Of a stretch of DNA of 64,000 nt, positions 1 through 8,396 are shown piece by piece (the stretch's first letter is position 1; each line of letters begins with the position of its first letter). A program made the translations under genes and the position numbers. The stretch is taken from positions 86,612 to 150,611 of the forward strand of contig JAEWRI010000021.1 of assembly GCA_023460085.1 (NCBI GenBank). Reading direction: 5' to 3'. This DNA comes from Bacillota bacterium. GTDB taxonomy: Bacteria; Bacillota; Clostridia; Christensenellales; SZUA-584. The notes beneath the pieces are model-generated. The model was not told the origin of the DNA, did no database searches, and saw only the letters and a program-made list of their open reading frames with translations.

Positions 1-1
1 G

Positions 2-268
2 GTAACGGCCGCCATACTGCTGAGCGCCATGATCAGCGCGTTGCTGCCGGAGACGAGCATTAAGAAGTATGTGCTTGTGGTGTTGGGGGTTATTGTCACC
101 ATGATAGTACTGTCGCCGCTGATTTCGCTGCTGACGGATTCGGATATAGAAGAAGAAATGCAGGGCGCGCTGGACTCCATTGAAAGCGCCCAAAGCTATG
201 AATACGACAGCTCGCTGTACAAGGATTACATTTACAAACTGTATGAGGCATACATAGAGAGTGAATGA
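2..268 (+). CDS. spoIIIAF: Stage III sporulation protein AF, 3' part (truncated by window edge)
   Basis: The reading frame is open from base 2, so the N-terminus lies outside the window. The visible part has a hydrophobic segment after a Lys-Lys-Tyr, ending in a short acidic, Tyr-rich tail, as expected for the C-terminal membrane anchor region of SpoIIIAF. The family is part of the spoIIIA operon, made in the mother cell, whose products form the channel complex across the forespore membranes. Identity rests mainly on position directly before spoIIIAG and spoIIIAH; the sequence alone would be weak. The protein is shorter at its C-terminus than the Bacillus homologue, which is common in Clostridia. 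Confidence 0.8.
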   Translation, partial: VTAAILLSAMISALLPETSIKKYVLVVLGVIVTMIVLSPLISLLTDSDIEEEMQGALDSIESAQSYEYDSSLYKDYIYKLYEAYIESE

Positions 269-294
269 AATAAACATGGTGATGAAAGGGACAG

Positions 295-927
295 GTGGCA
301 CGGATGAGTACTTCGGAGAAGGAATCGCGCATGGACCAGAAGACCGACTCTAAGCCAAAGAGCGGCATTCTGGCGCGGTATATGAAGCTGGACACGAAGA
401 AGAAGGTGCAGTATGCGGTGATACTGCTGATCGCCATCGTGATACTGGCGATCTATTTTACGTCCGTGTCCAAGGGGCAGACGAGCACCGATGAGGACGT
501 ATCCGCAGATACTGCCGTTTCGGCGGTATCCGTCGTGGCCACGGATGATATTTCTGCGCAGCTGAAGAACACGCTGTCCGCCATCGAGGGCGCGGGCCGC
601 GTAGAGGTGATGATCACCTATGAGTCCAGCGCGGAGTTGGTGCCTGCCATCAGTATCGACAAGCAATCCTCGACGACAGTCAACGAGAGCGAAGACGGGA
701 AGAGTACGACAAACAGTGAAAACACGCAGAGCGAGGTTGTAACGATAGGCGGCACAAGCGGGGAGGAAGCGCTGGTGCTTAAGGAAAATAACCCTGAAAT
801 CAAAGGGGTTATCGTAGTAGCGGAGGGTGCAGACGACATTGAGGTCAGGCTGAATCTGCTGAGCGCGGTTCAGACGATACTGGATGTCAGCCCGGATAAG
901 GTTAACGTTTATAAAATGAATAAATGA
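295..927 (+). CDS. spoIIIAG: Stage III sporulation protein AG
   Basis: A 210-residue protein with a charged N-terminal stretch, one transmembrane helix at about residues 40-60, and an extracytoplasmic domain after a Ser/Thr/Asp-rich linker. The C-terminal part (roughly residues 85-205, including an ALVLKENNPEIKGVIVVAEG segment) matches the SpoIIIAG ring-building domain that oligomerises into the large channel ring between mother cell and forespore. The start is GTG at 295 with AAAGGG a few bases upstream; ATG at 304 in the same frame is a possible alternative. It sits between spoIIIAF and spoIIIAH with short gaps, so it is certainly in the same operon, expected to be transcribed by the mother-cell sigma factor E. 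Confidence 0.9.
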   Translation: MARMSTSEKESRMDQKTDSKPKSGILARYMKLDTKKKVQYAVILLIAIVILAIYFTSVSKGQTSTDEDVSADTAVSAVSVVATDDISAQLKNTLSAIEGAGRVEVMITYESSAELVPAISIDKQSSTTVNESEDGKSTTNSENTQSEVVTIGGTSGEEALVLKENNPEIKGVIVVAEGADDIEVRLNLLSAVQTILDVSPDKVNVYKMNK

Positions 928-952
928 ATATAGGATAAGGGGAAGTGGAATA

Positions 953-1483
953 ATGAAAAATAAAAAAGCGGGCAGGTATTTGTTGCTGGCGGGACTCATT
1001 GTGGTGTTGGTCGCTGTAGGATGCATCAACTACTTCATCAGCAGCAACGCGGAAAAGAACCAGTCTGCCGCAGTATCGTCGTCCAGCGAGATTTCCGGTG
1101 CGCTGCAGGCTGACGATCTCGCGGCGATGGCGGACGTGGATGATTTCGCCGTATTCAAGCAGGAGCGCGCGAGCAAGCGCGAAACGGAGATATCCTATCT
1201 CGATACTGTCATCAATAACGACAACAGCGATGCAGACGACATCAAGGCGGCCAACGAGCGCAGGATGGCCATTGTGGCGGCGATGGAAGCCGAGACAACC
1301 ATCGAAGGGTTGATAGTAGCGAGCTGTGATGTCAGCAATGCAATCGTCACTGTACAGGATGGTTCTGTCAACGTGGTGCTGGACGCTACCTCCATTACCA
1401 GCGAGCAGGCCGCGAAAGTATTGGAGATTGTACAGCAGGAGACAGACGAACCGGCGCAGAACATTAAAATCCTGTTGCAATGA
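953..1483 (+). CDS. spoIIIAH: Stage III sporulation protein AH
   Basis: A 176-residue bitopic membrane protein: basic N-terminus, one transmembrane segment at about residues 9-28, then an extracytoplasmic domain. In the family this domain is YscJ/FliF-like and binds SpoIIQ from the forespore side, joining the two membranes during engulfment. The C-terminal half (about residues 75-176) shows the alternating helix/strand pattern of that domain, with paired S/T-rich strands near the end. A GGGGAAGTGG ribosome site precedes the ATG. It is the last gene of the spoIIIA operon; a new promoter follows before asp23. Confidence 0.9.
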   Translation: MKNKKAGRYLLLAGLIVVLVAVGCINYFISSNAEKNQSAAVSSSSEISGALQADDLAAMADVDDFAVFKQERASKRETEISYLDTVINNDNSDADDIKAANERRMAIVAAMEAETTIEGLIVASCDVSNAIVTVQDGSVNVVLDATSITSEQAAKVLEIVQQETDEPAQNIKILLQ

Positions 1484-1536
1484 TGTTGCGGGTGGTTTCA
1501 ATTTCATGAAACTGCCATGAAAGAAACGATATCGGA

Positions 1537-1565
1537 TTGTATTTCAAAAAATCATCTGATATAAT
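1537..1565 (+). promoter_or_regulatory. Sigma-A type promoter before asp23
   Basis: TTGTAT (1537-1542) and TATAAT (1560-1565) are separated by 17 bases, about 50 bases before the asp23 start. This separates the vegetative asp23 group from the sporulation operon upstream. Confidence 0.65.
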
Positions 1566-1616
1566 GTCCTCGAAATAAACTCCGGAGAAATCCCGGGGCA
1601 ATGAGGTGACGGAAGC

Positions 1617-2009
1617 GTGAGCACCAGCGATATGAATACGCGCGAGGAGCAAAACGGCAGCATTTCCTTCGCGAACGACGTTGTCGCCACAATCGCAGGT
1701 ATCGCCACGGTGGAAGTAGAGGGCGTCGCGGGTATGAGCGGCGGCTTCTCGGGTGGCCTGGCGGAGTTGCTTGGCCGCAAAAATCTGACCAAAGGCGTCA
1801 AGGTGGAAGTTGGCAAAGAGGAATGTGCGGTCGATCTCTACATCATCGTGGAGTACGGCAGCGAGATTCCGGTGATGTGCCAGAAGATACAGACGAACGT
1901 CAAGAAAGCGGTGGAGACGATGACCGGCCTGCGTGTCGTGGAAACCAACATTCACATACAGGGCGTTCGCGTGGGTAAAGAAACCGATGATGGAAAACGG
2001 GTGCACTAG
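1617..2009 (+). CDS. Asp23/Gls24 family envelope stress protein
   Basis: A 130-residue protein with the Asp23 (DUF322) fold: an N-terminal segment starting the family domain (SISFANDVVATIAG), a Gly-rich loop near residue 40 (GMSGGFSGGLAELLG), a central KGVKVEVG strand and a C-terminal NIHIQGVRV strand. Family members are abundant cytoplasmic proteins anchored to the membrane by AmaP and linked to cell-envelope or alkaline stress. The next two genes encode AmaP and the DUF2273 partner, which confirms the assignment. The start is GTG with AGGTGA upstream. In many Clostridia this gene lies between spoIIIA and nusB, as here. Confidence 0.9.
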   Translation: MSTSDMNTREEQNGSISFANDVVATIAGIATVEVEGVAGMSGGFSGGLAELLGRKNLTKGVKVEVGKEECAVDLYIIVEYGSEIPVMCQKIQTNVKKAVETMTGLRVVETNIHIQGVRVGKETDDGKRVH

Positions 2010-2046
2010 CTCCCGTATTTTATGTACGAATGATTGAGGGTTCGAT

Positions 2047-2592
2047 ATGCGCATTTTCATGAGGATCGTATTGACACTGTACATATTGTGCGTCTTGTTT
2101 ATTGCGGGCGTTACACTGGTCTGCGCGTGGCAGTTTATCCCGCAGACGCAGCCTGCCGCATGGCTGGACATGCTGTACAAGGATGCCGCAGTGCGTTTCT
2201 GGGTTTCGGTTGCGGGCGTGCTGATTATCGTTGTCAGCCTTGCGCTGATGTTTTCCGGCATCCGCAAGCGCAAACCCAAAACCGCGTTTATTGCGGATAC
2301 GGGGAGCGGCGCGGTTTCCATCACCATCAGCGCGCTGGAGGAGATGGCGATGCGGCATATGCTCGCCGTGGATACGGTGCGCACGGTGAAGGCCTTTGTC
2401 GCCGTGCGGGATGGGAAGGTTAATATTACGGGAAGGCTGGCTGTCGCGGATGGCACCAACATTCCAGAGACGCTGCTGGTGCTGCAAAAGAGCCTGAAGG
2501 AGCATATTGAGACTTTGGCTGGCATTGGGGTCGGCCGCATTTCGCTGCTGGTTGAAAAGACCTCGCAGCTTGCAAAGGCGCGTGTTGAATAG
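2047..2592 (+). CDS. amaP: Alkaline shock response membrane anchor protein AmaP
   Basis: A 181-residue protein with two transmembrane helices (about residues 5-27 and 57-78) and a cytoplasmic domain resembling Asp23 itself (about residues 90-175, with GAVSITISALEEMAMRH and a repeated GKVNITGRLAVADG strand pattern). In the family the hairpin sits in the membrane and the cytoplasmic part recruits Asp23. It follows asp23 closely and overlaps the next start codon by one base, so the three genes form a translationally linked unit. Confidence 0.85.
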   Translation: MRIFMRIVLTLYILCVLFIAGVTLVCAWQFIPQTQPAAWLDMLYKDAAVRFWVSVAGVLIIVVSLALMFSGIRKRKPKTAFIADTGSGAVSITISALEEMAMRHMLAVDTVRTVKAFVAVRDGKVNITGRLAVADGTNIPETLLVLQKSLKEHIETLAGIGVGRISLLVEKTSQLAKARVE

Positions 2593-2822
2593 TGCCGGAT
2601 AAAGAGAATCGCTGGCTGAGTTTCTGGAAAGCGCATAAAGGTGCCATTATCGGCACAGGGCTGGGGCTGCTCACAGGTACGCTGATACTTGCGATCGGTT
2701 TTTTTCAGACGCTATTTCTCGTTATCTGTACCGGCATCGGCGCATTCATCGGCGCGCATGCGCGTGTGAAAAAACGTATCAAAGAGATTTTGGAAAGGAT
2801 ACTGCCCGACCTCTTTCGGTGA
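2592..2822 (+). CDS. DUF2273 small membrane protein
   Basis: A 76-residue protein with a hydrophobic region at about residues 15-55 (two helices around Gly-rich turns, GTGLGLLTGTLILAIGFF and GIGAFIGAH) and a basic C-terminal tail. DUF2273 proteins are regularly encoded next to asp23/amaP and are thought to be part of the same membrane-anchored complex. The GTG start overlaps the amaP stop by one base. Confidence 0.8.
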   Translation: MPDKENRWLSFWKAHKGAIIGTGLGLLTGTLILAIGFFQTLFLVICTGIGAFIGAHARVKKRIKEILERILPDLFR

Positions 2823-2873
2823 GGCTGTGGCAGGCCGCAGAGGGACAGCGCTTTGCGGCAGGCGGAGGATGAT

Positions 2874-3284
2874 TTGAGCAGGAGATCGGCCCGGGACACG
2901 GCATTTCGGCTTTTCTACGAGTATTCCATCAACGGAGCGTTCAATCCCGCAACCATGGATGTGATGCGGGATTGTTTTGATAAAGGCATGAACGACAACG
3001 CCTGGGTTTTTGTGCGCCGCATGATAGAGGTGTTTGAAGCGAACACCGCACAGGTGGACGAACTGATACAGCGCAACTCCAACAAGTGGAGCATCACGCA
3101 CATGGCAAAGGTGGAGCTCTCCATACTGCGCCTGGGTGTTTGTGAACTGAAGTTTCTGGACGGAGAAATTCCGCCCAGCATCACGATCAACGAGTGCGTT
3201 GAACTGGCCAAACGCTATGCCACCGAAAAATCGGCGAGCTTCGTAAACGGTGTTCTTGCCGCGGTGCTGACAGACGGGCAATGA
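2874..3284 (+). CDS. nusB: Transcription antitermination factor NusB
   Basis: An all-helical protein of 136 residues beginning LSRRSARDTAFRLFYEYS, the standard NusB N-terminus. The TTG at 2874 is preferred because GGAGG (2864-2868) lies five bases upstream; an earlier in-frame TTG at 2853 lacks this and would add seven residues. NusB binds boxA RNA with NusE/S10 in the rRNA antitermination complex. The conserved helices RMIEVFEANTAQVDELI and SILRLGVCELKFL are visible, ending in NECVELAKRYATEKSASFVNG. Its stop overlaps the next start by four bases. Confidence 0.93.
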   Translation: MSRRSARDTAFRLFYEYSINGAFNPATMDVMRDCFDKGMNDNAWVFVRRMIEVFEANTAQVDELIQRNSNKWSITHMAKVELSILRLGVCELKFLDGEIPPSITINECVELAKRYATEKSASFVNGVLAAVLTDGQ

Positions 3285-4228
3285 ACGGCAGCGTTTTCCT
3301 TGCGCTCGATTCGAGTTGCTATACGACCTCGTACGCGCTGTGGGCAAATGAAAGCGTGAAGCACGATGCGCGCAAACTGCTGGAGGTGCCGCAAGGCGCG
3401 CGGGGGCTGCGTCAGTCGGAGATGGTTTTTCAGCACGTACGCAACTACGGCATGCTGTTTTCCGATTTTCCGCATGAGGGACAGACCATCCGGGCCGTGG
3501 CATACAGTGAAAAACCCTGCCCGCGCGAAGGCTCCTACATGCCCGCTTTCCTCGCAGGAAAGTCACTGGCAGTGGCAATCGCCGCGTCGATGGGAGTTCC
3601 GGCCTACGCGCTGACGCATCAGCACGGACACATCTATTCCGGCTTCATCGGGAATGACATCCAAGACGGCGAATTCTGTGCTTTGCACGCATCTGGCGGT
3701 ACGCTGGACATTTTAAATGTGCATGTCGCACAGGGCATCGTAGAAACCATCACACCGATGGGCGGCACGGCAGACGTAACCTGCGGACAGATCATCGATC
3801 GTATCGGTGTTGCCGCCGGTCTGGCGTTTCCCGCGGGTGCGGAGATGGAACGTGTGTATACACCAAACGGCATAAAGCTTTCGGTTCATGTAGAAGGGTT
3901 GAAAGCCAACCTGTCGGGAGCGGAGACACAGGCTATGCGGCTGCTGGAGAACGGCTGTGACAGGGCGAGTGTTTTCAGCGGCGTACTGGACTGCGCGGCG
4001 GAGACGCTGGCAGGGCTGACGGGAAACGCGCTGGAACAGACAAAGTCCGGACGCTTTCTGTTTACAGGCGGCGTTATCTGTAACCGCATCGTGCGTGAAA
4101 GGCTTCAGAAGGCCTGTGAAGACAGGGCAGCGCAGGCCATTTTCGCGCAAAAGCAATACTGCGGTGACAACGCGTGCGGGCTGGCGCTCGCCGCGCAAAG
4201 GGTATACGAAAGAGGGGAAAGCGCGTGA
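3281..4228 (+). CDS. TsaD/Kae1-family paralog (divergent, ASKHA fold)
   Basis: A 315-residue protein of the TsaD/Kae1/YgjD family. The N-terminal ATP-grasp segment FLALDSSCYTTSYALW corresponds to the family ETSCDET region. The metal-binding HxxxH is kept in THQHGHIYSG (about residue 112). Other conserved parts are degenerate: ASGGTLDIL instead of SGGHTQ, and a shortened GQIIDRIGVAAGLAFPAGAEME where TsaD has its DDxxGEAFDKVAR block. The C-terminal FTGGVICNRIVRERL and GDNACGLALAA still match. Genuine TsaD makes the t6A modification of tRNA together with TsaB and TsaE, neither of which is here. Copies between nusB and folD/xseA occur in other Clostridia. Annotated function as a glycoprotease would be historical and unreliable. 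Confidence 0.75.
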   Translation: MNGSVFLALDSSCYTTSYALWANESVKHDARKLLEVPQGARGLRQSEMVFQHVRNYGMLFSDFPHEGQTIRAVAYSEKPCPREGSYMPAFLAGKSLAVAIAASMGVPAYALTHQHGHIYSGFIGNDIQDGEFCALHASGGTLDILNVHVAQGIVETITPMGGTADVTCGQIIDRIGVAAGLAFPAGAEMERVYTPNGIKLSVHVEGLKANLSGAETQAMRLLENGCDRASVFSGVLDCAAETLAGLTGNALEQTKSGRFLFTGGVICNRIVRERLQKACEDRAAQAIFAQKQYCGDNACGLALAAQRVYERGESA

Positions 4229-5064
4229 CACTGATAGATGGCAAAGCCATATCGGCACAACTCCGGGAGATGCTGAAAACGCGGGTTAAGGCGCTTGCCG
4301 CGAAGGGCGTAACGCCCGGGCTCGCGGTGGTGCTTGTGGGCGACGATCCGGCTTCCGCGACGTATGTGAACAACAAGGAAAAGGCATGCCATGAGCTCGG
4401 CATATTTTCCGTCGTTCACCGGCTTCCCGCGGAAACGACACAAGAGCAGCTCGTAGCGCTCGTCCATGAATTGAATGCCGACAGACGGCTGCACGGCATA
4501 CTCGTTCAGCTGCCTTTGCCGGGCCACCTTGATTCGCTGGCGGTGCTGCGAGAGGTCGACCCTGACAAGGATGTGGATGGACTGCACGTCGTAACGGCGG
4601 GCAGACTGCTGGTGGGAGAGAAGGGCTTCAAGCCATGCACACCCAAAGGAATCATTCACCTTATCAAAACCACGGGCGTTTCCATCGCGGGTAAGTCCGC
4701 CGTGGTGGTAGGGCGCAGCAACATGGTTGGCAAGCCGGTGGCGCTCCTGCTGCTGGAGGAGAATGCCACCGTGACGATGTGCCACTCAAAGACACGGAAT
4801 CTGGCCGCAGTCTGTGCGGAAGCGGATATTCTCGTCGCGGCGATTGGCAGACCGCGCATGCTGACCGGAGCGTTTATTAAGCCGGGCGCAATCGTCATCG
4901 ATGTGGGAACCACACGCGTGAACGGCAAGCTGACCGGGGACGTTGTATTTGAGGAAGCCGCGGAGAAGGCGGCGTATCTCACGCCGGTGCCGGGCGGTGT
5001 CGGACCGATGACCATCACCATGCTGATGGAAAACACCATAGAGGCGGCGGAAACGCGTGGCTGA
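4225..5064 (+). CDS. folD: Bifunctional methylenetetrahydrofolate dehydrogenase/cyclohydrolase
   Basis: FolD interconverts 5,10-methylene-, 5,10-methenyl- and 10-formyl-tetrahydrofolate with NADP. All signature segments are present: YVNNKEKACHELGI with the catalytic Lys, VQLPLPGHLD, DPDKDVDGLH, PCTPKGIIHLIK, the NADP-binding GRSNMVGKPVALLLL, and the C-terminal TPVPGGVGPMTITML. The 279-residue length from GTG 4225 fits the family; AGAGGGG lies upstream and the start overlaps the preceding stop (GTGA). The upstream in-frame start at 4174 would add 17 unsupported residues. Downstream xseA overlaps by eight bases. Confidence 0.96.
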   Translation: MTLIDGKAISAQLREMLKTRVKALAAKGVTPGLAVVLVGDDPASATYVNNKEKACHELGIFSVVHRLPAETTQEQLVALVHELNADRRLHGILVQLPLPGHLDSLAVLREVDPDKDVDGLHVVTAGRLLVGEKGFKPCTPKGIIHLIKTTGVSIAGKSAVVVGRSNMVGKPVALLLLEENATVTMCHSKTRNLAAVCAEADILVAAIGRPRMLTGAFIKPGAIVIDVGTTRVNGKLTGDVVFEEAAEKAAYLTPVPGGVGPMTITMLMENTIEAAETRG

Positions 5065-6241
5065 CATGGTATTCAGCGTTGCTCAAATCAATGAATACAT
5101 CGGACGCAAGCTGAATCGCGATGCCTTTCTGAGCCGGGTATGCGTGGTGGGCGAGGCGACAAACTTTGGCATGTCATCGGTGGGGCATGCTTTCTTTTCA
5201 TTGCGCGATGGAGACAATCTGCTTTCCTGCATCGCGTACGACTTTGCCAAAAGCGGACTGGAGGATGCGATCTCCGACGGCGCGCTGCTGAAGGCGTTTG
5301 GGCGCATCGCGTACTACAAGCGATCCGGGCAGGTACAGCTCGTCGTGGAGCATGCGGAGCTGCAGGGGGCGGGCGACATCTTCGCGCGTATAGAGCAGGT
5401 AAAGGCGAAGCTTGCGGCGGAAGGAATATTCGCCGAAGCCCATAAGAAACCGCTGCCCGCCTTTCCGCTGCATCTGGGCGTCGTTACCTCCACCTCGGGC
5501 GCGGTCATGTACGATATCATCAACGTCGCGACGCGGCGTTTCGAAGGTGTGCATATCATTGTTTATCCGGTTCAGGTGCAGGGCATCTTAGCGGCGAGGC
5601 AGGTATGTGAAGGCATTGCGCATTTTAACGCGGCTCGCAACGCGGACGTAATCATCGTGGCGCGCGGTGGCGGTTCTTTTGAGGATCTGATCGCTTTTAA
5701 CGAAGAAAGCGTCGCGCGCGCGGTATACGGCTCCGAAATCCCGGTCATTTCCGCGATCGGCCATGAAACGGACTATACGCTATGCGATATGGCAGCGGAT
5801 CTGCGCGCCCCCACGCCCTCCGCGGCGGCGGAGCTGGCAGTGCCGGAAAAGCAGGCGGTGCGTGATTATATCGCGAGAAGCAGAGACGAGATGCGGTTCG
5901 CGCTGCGCCGAAGAATCGAGAGCAGGGAGCGGGAGCTTTCCGCGATGCAGCTTGCCCTGAAGTCCGCCCCGCTCAGCCAGCGGGTAGAACAAATTCGGCA
6001 GAGGGTTTCCTCGGACAGTGCGCTGCTGCGCAGCGCGATGCGATCCCGGCTGGAACGGGTCGCGCTGACCGTTGAAAAATACGCGGATACACTGGGAACC
6101 CTGGATCCTCGCGGCGTACTGCGGCGCGGCTACGCCATTGTGCACAGCGCGCAGGGCGTGGTAACGACCAGCGTGCAGGCCGCGCGCGAAATGGAAATCG
6201 AATTTGCAGACGGTCGCGTTGCGGTGACAAGAAAGGAATAA
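5057..6241 (+). CDS. xseA: Exodeoxyribonuclease VII large subunit
   Basis: A 394-residue protein with an N-terminal OB-fold (about residues 5-100, including VCVVGEATNFG and HAFFSLRDGDNLLSC), the catalytic core with GVVTSTSGAVMYDI, VQGILAARQV, and the hallmark ARGGGSFEDLIAFNEE and AIGHETDYTLCDMAADLRAPTP segments, and a long C-terminal coiled coil. It degrades single-stranded DNA to oligonucleotides together with XseB, encoded next. The start GTG 5057 overlaps folD; ATG 5066 is an alternative. Confidence 0.96.
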   Translation: MADMVFSVAQINEYIGRKLNRDAFLSRVCVVGEATNFGMSSVGHAFFSLRDGDNLLSCIAYDFAKSGLEDAISDGALLKAFGRIAYYKRSGQVQLVVEHAELQGAGDIFARIEQVKAKLAAEGIFAEAHKKPLPAFPLHLGVVTSTSGAVMYDIINVATRRFEGVHIIVYPVQVQGILAARQVCEGIAHFNAARNADVIIVARGGGSFEDLIAFNEESVARAVYGSEIPVISAIGHETDYTLCDMAADLRAPTPSAAAELAVPEKQAVRDYIARSRDEMRFALRRRIESRERELSAMQLALKSAPLSQRVEQIRQRVSSDSALLRSAMRSRLERVALTVEKYADTLGTLDPRGVLRRGYAIVHSAQGVVTTSVQAAREMEIEFADGRVAVTRKE

Positions 6242-6244
6242 CAT

Positions 6245-6433
6245 ATGGCGGATTTTGAGAGCGATCTCGCGAAGCTCCGGCAAATCACCGAAAAGCTCGG
6301 CACGGGCGAGGAAGGGCTGGAGAAGAGCATGGAGCTCTATACCGAGGGCATGAAGCTGGCGGATGAGCTCGGCAAGCGGTTGGACAAGTATAAATCGAAA
6401 ATAGAAATCCTCGAAAGCGGTGATAAGGAATGA
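6245..6433 (+). CDS. xseB: Exodeoxyribonuclease VII small subunit
   Basis: A 62-residue, two-helix protein starting three bases after xseA. The family pattern of an acidic first helix (FESDLAKLRQITEKLGTGE) followed by EGLEKSMELYTEGMKLA is clear. Several copies bind the coiled-coil tail of XseA. The stop overlaps ispA by four bases (ATGA). Confidence 0.93.
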   Translation: MADFESDLAKLRQITEKLGTGEEGLEKSMELYTEGMKLADELGKRLDKYKSKIEILESGDKE

Positions 6434-7311
6434 CCTCTGTCGAGGAATCGCTGCGCAGCACCGCGGCGCTTGTGGACGCCCGGCTGCCGGAGCTTGTGGA
6501 AAGCCTGTGCGCAGAGGGTACGCTGCGGGACGCGATGCTATACAGCCTGACCGCGGGCGGCAAGCGCCTGAGACCGTGGCTTTGTATCGAAGCAGCCCGT
6601 CTTTTTGGCGAAGCGGAGCAAGCGCTTGATTTCGCCTGTGCCATTGAAATGATTCATACCTATTCACTGATCCACGACGACCTGCCCGCAATGGATAATG
6701 ATGTGCTGAGGCGCGGGCGTCCCACGAACCATGTGGTGTTCGGCGAGGCCATGGCGATTCTCGCGGGGGATGCGCTGCTGAACGGCGCGTATGAGGTGAT
6801 GACGCGCTTCGCGCTCACGCACCAGGCGCTTAATGGTCTTCGCGCGATGGATATCATGGCGCGTGCCGCCGGCGCATCCGGCATGGTAGCGGGACAGGCC
6901 GGGGACATCGAATTTGAGTGCAAGGACAAGGACGAGCAGGTTCTGCACTACATCCACGAGCGAAAAACCGCGGCGATGATACGCGGCGCGCTGCTTTCCG
7001 GTGCGGCGCTCTTCGGCGCGGGCGAAGACGACATGGCGGCGCTTTCCGACTACGGACAGCGAATCGGCCTGGTGTTCCAGATTGTCGACGATATACTGGA
7101 CGTAACCGGTGACGCGGCTACGCTAGGGAAGACGCCCGGCAAAGATGAGGCGGAAGGCAAACAAACGTTCGCTACTGTATATGGGATTGAGACGGCACGA
7201 CGCATCGCTTCGGAACAGACAGAGGCAGCCATAGAATCGCTTTTGCGTTATGATGTACGCGGGGAAGTGCTGCGCGGTATGGCGCTGTATTTGCTTTCGC
7301 GGGATCGGTAA
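6430..7311 (+). CDS. ispA: Farnesyl/geranyl diphosphate synthase (trans-polyprenyl synthase)
   Basis: Chain-elongating prenyl transferase of 293 residues. The first aspartate-rich motif DDLPAMD lies near residue 82 and the second, DDILD, near residue 220; GGKRLRPWL and GEAMAILAGDALL are also present. The two residues in the first motif insert (DDxxxxD) are typical of short-chain synthases making farnesyl or geranyl diphosphate. Its place after xseA-xseB is conserved in Firmicutes. In many Clostridia dxs and tlyA follow, but here the operon ends and sigG is next. Confidence 0.93.
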   Translation: MTSVEESLRSTAALVDARLPELVESLCAEGTLRDAMLYSLTAGGKRLRPWLCIEAARLFGEAEQALDFACAIEMIHTYSLIHDDLPAMDNDVLRRGRPTNHVVFGEAMAILAGDALLNGAYEVMTRFALTHQALNGLRAMDIMARAAGASGMVAGQAGDIEFECKDKDEQVLHYIHERKTAAMIRGALLSGAALFGAGEDDMAALSDYGQRIGLVFQIVDDILDVTGDAATLGKTPGKDEAEGKQTFATVYGIETARRIASEQTEAAIESLLRYDVRGEVLRGMALYLLSRDR

Positions 7312-7447
7312 GCATGCCTCGTTCAAACGTTTGCGGCATAAAATTTTCCGTATAGGTTTCGGACAGTATTCGATGGAGAGGAGAAACGCATACCGGGCAT
7401 TCACACCGATTCATCCCTTGTAAACAGTGATAGAATACACGCTTCAA

Positions 7448-7468
7448 GCCCGACAGCAGGGCCTTTTT
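7448..7468 (+). terminator. Weak terminator-like hairpin after ispA
   Basis: GCCC (7448-7451) can pair with GGGC (7459-7462) and is followed by a T-rich run. The stem is only four pairs, so this is tentative. Nothing else was recognised in the 222-base gap between ispA and sigG. Confidence 0.3.
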
Positions 7469-7533
7469 TATACCGTATAAAAGCAAGAGGGCATGGGAAA
7501 AGATAGTCGTATCAAGCTTTCAGGAGATACGAC

Positions 7534-8307
7534 ATGCTCACGAATAAAGTGGAGATATGCGGCGTGGATACGTCGAAGCTGCCCGTAATGAAACCCAAAC
7601 AGATGACTGAATTGATGCTGAAGGTAAAGACGGGGGATCCGGCGGCGCGCGAAGAATTCATTAAGTGCAATCTCCGGCTGGTGCTGAGCGTGATACAGCG
7701 CTTTACAGGACGCAGGGAGAACATGGACGACCTGTTTCAGGTGGGCTGCATCGGATTGATGAAGGCGATAGACAATTTCAACGTAGAGCTTGGCGTACGA
7801 TTTAGCACTTACGCCGTTCCCATGATCACGGGCGAACTGCGCCGCTACCTGCGTGACAATAACAGCATTCGCGTTTCGCGATCGCTGCGCGATATCGCGT
7901 ATAAAGCGCTGCAGATACGCAATACGCTGTCCAAGAAAAACAGCAGCGATCCCAGCGTTGAAGCCATCGCTAAAGAGATGGGCGTCAGCGTGGAAGACGT
8001 GGTGTTTGCGCTGGACGCCATACAGGATCCGGTGTCGCTTTATGAGCCGGTTTATCATGACGGCGCGGACGCCATCTATGTGATGGATCAGCTTCAGGAT
8101 AAGAGCGGCGCGGATGAGATGTGGCTGGAAGGCATTGCGCTAAAAGAAGCCATTGATAAGCTGGGAGATCGTGAAAAGAAGATAATCGATATGCGCTTTT
8201 ATCAGGGAAAGACCCAGATGGAGGTCTCCGAAGAAATAGGCATCAGTCAGGCGCAGGTATCGCGCCTGGAGAAAAACGCGCTGAAGAGCATACGCAGGAG
8301 TCTGTAA
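7534..8307 (+). CDS. sigG: RNA polymerase sporulation sigma factor SigG
   Basis: A 257-residue sigma-70 family protein that directs late forespore transcription. The N-terminal NKVEICGVDTSKLPV segment is diagnostic for sigma G. Region 2 contains NLRLVLSVIQRF, MDDLFQVGCIGLMKAIDNF and RFSTYAVPMI; region 3 has RVSRSLRDIAYKA; region 4 has GKTQMEVSEEIGISQAQVSRLEK. A good ribosome site (AGGAG) precedes the ATG. In many Firmicutes sigE and spoIIGA lie upstream; here they do not, and sigG stands alone between ispA and a strong terminator. Confidence 0.97.
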   Translation: MLTNKVEICGVDTSKLPVMKPKQMTELMLKVKTGDPAAREEFIKCNLRLVLSVIQRFTGRRENMDDLFQVGCIGLMKAIDNFNVELGVRFSTYAVPMITGELRRYLRDNNSIRVSRSLRDIAYKALQIRNTLSKKNSSDPSVEAIAKEMGVSVEDVVFALDAIQDPVSLYEPVYHDGADAIYVMDQLQDKSGADEMWLEGIALKEAIDKLGDREKKIIDMRFYQGKTQMEVSEEIGISQAQVSRLEKNALKSIRRSL

Positions 8308-8317
8308 CACGCCTCGG

Positions 8318-8344
8318 GGCCGTGCCGGGAGCACGGTCTTTTTT
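8318..8344 (+). terminator. Intrinsic terminator of sigG
   Basis: An 8-bp stem (8318-8325 with 8331-8338, one G-T pair) with loop CGGGA, followed by TTTTTT. Confidence 0.9.
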
Positions 8345-8396
8345 ATTGCCCGTTTCATATGCTTATAGTGCGAGTGCAATAGTGCGAGGTGATGTT

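Noticed and set aside
1484..1536. Possible terminator of the spoIIIA operon (GTTTCA/TGAAAC repeat)
   Set aside because: The stem is short and no T run follows.
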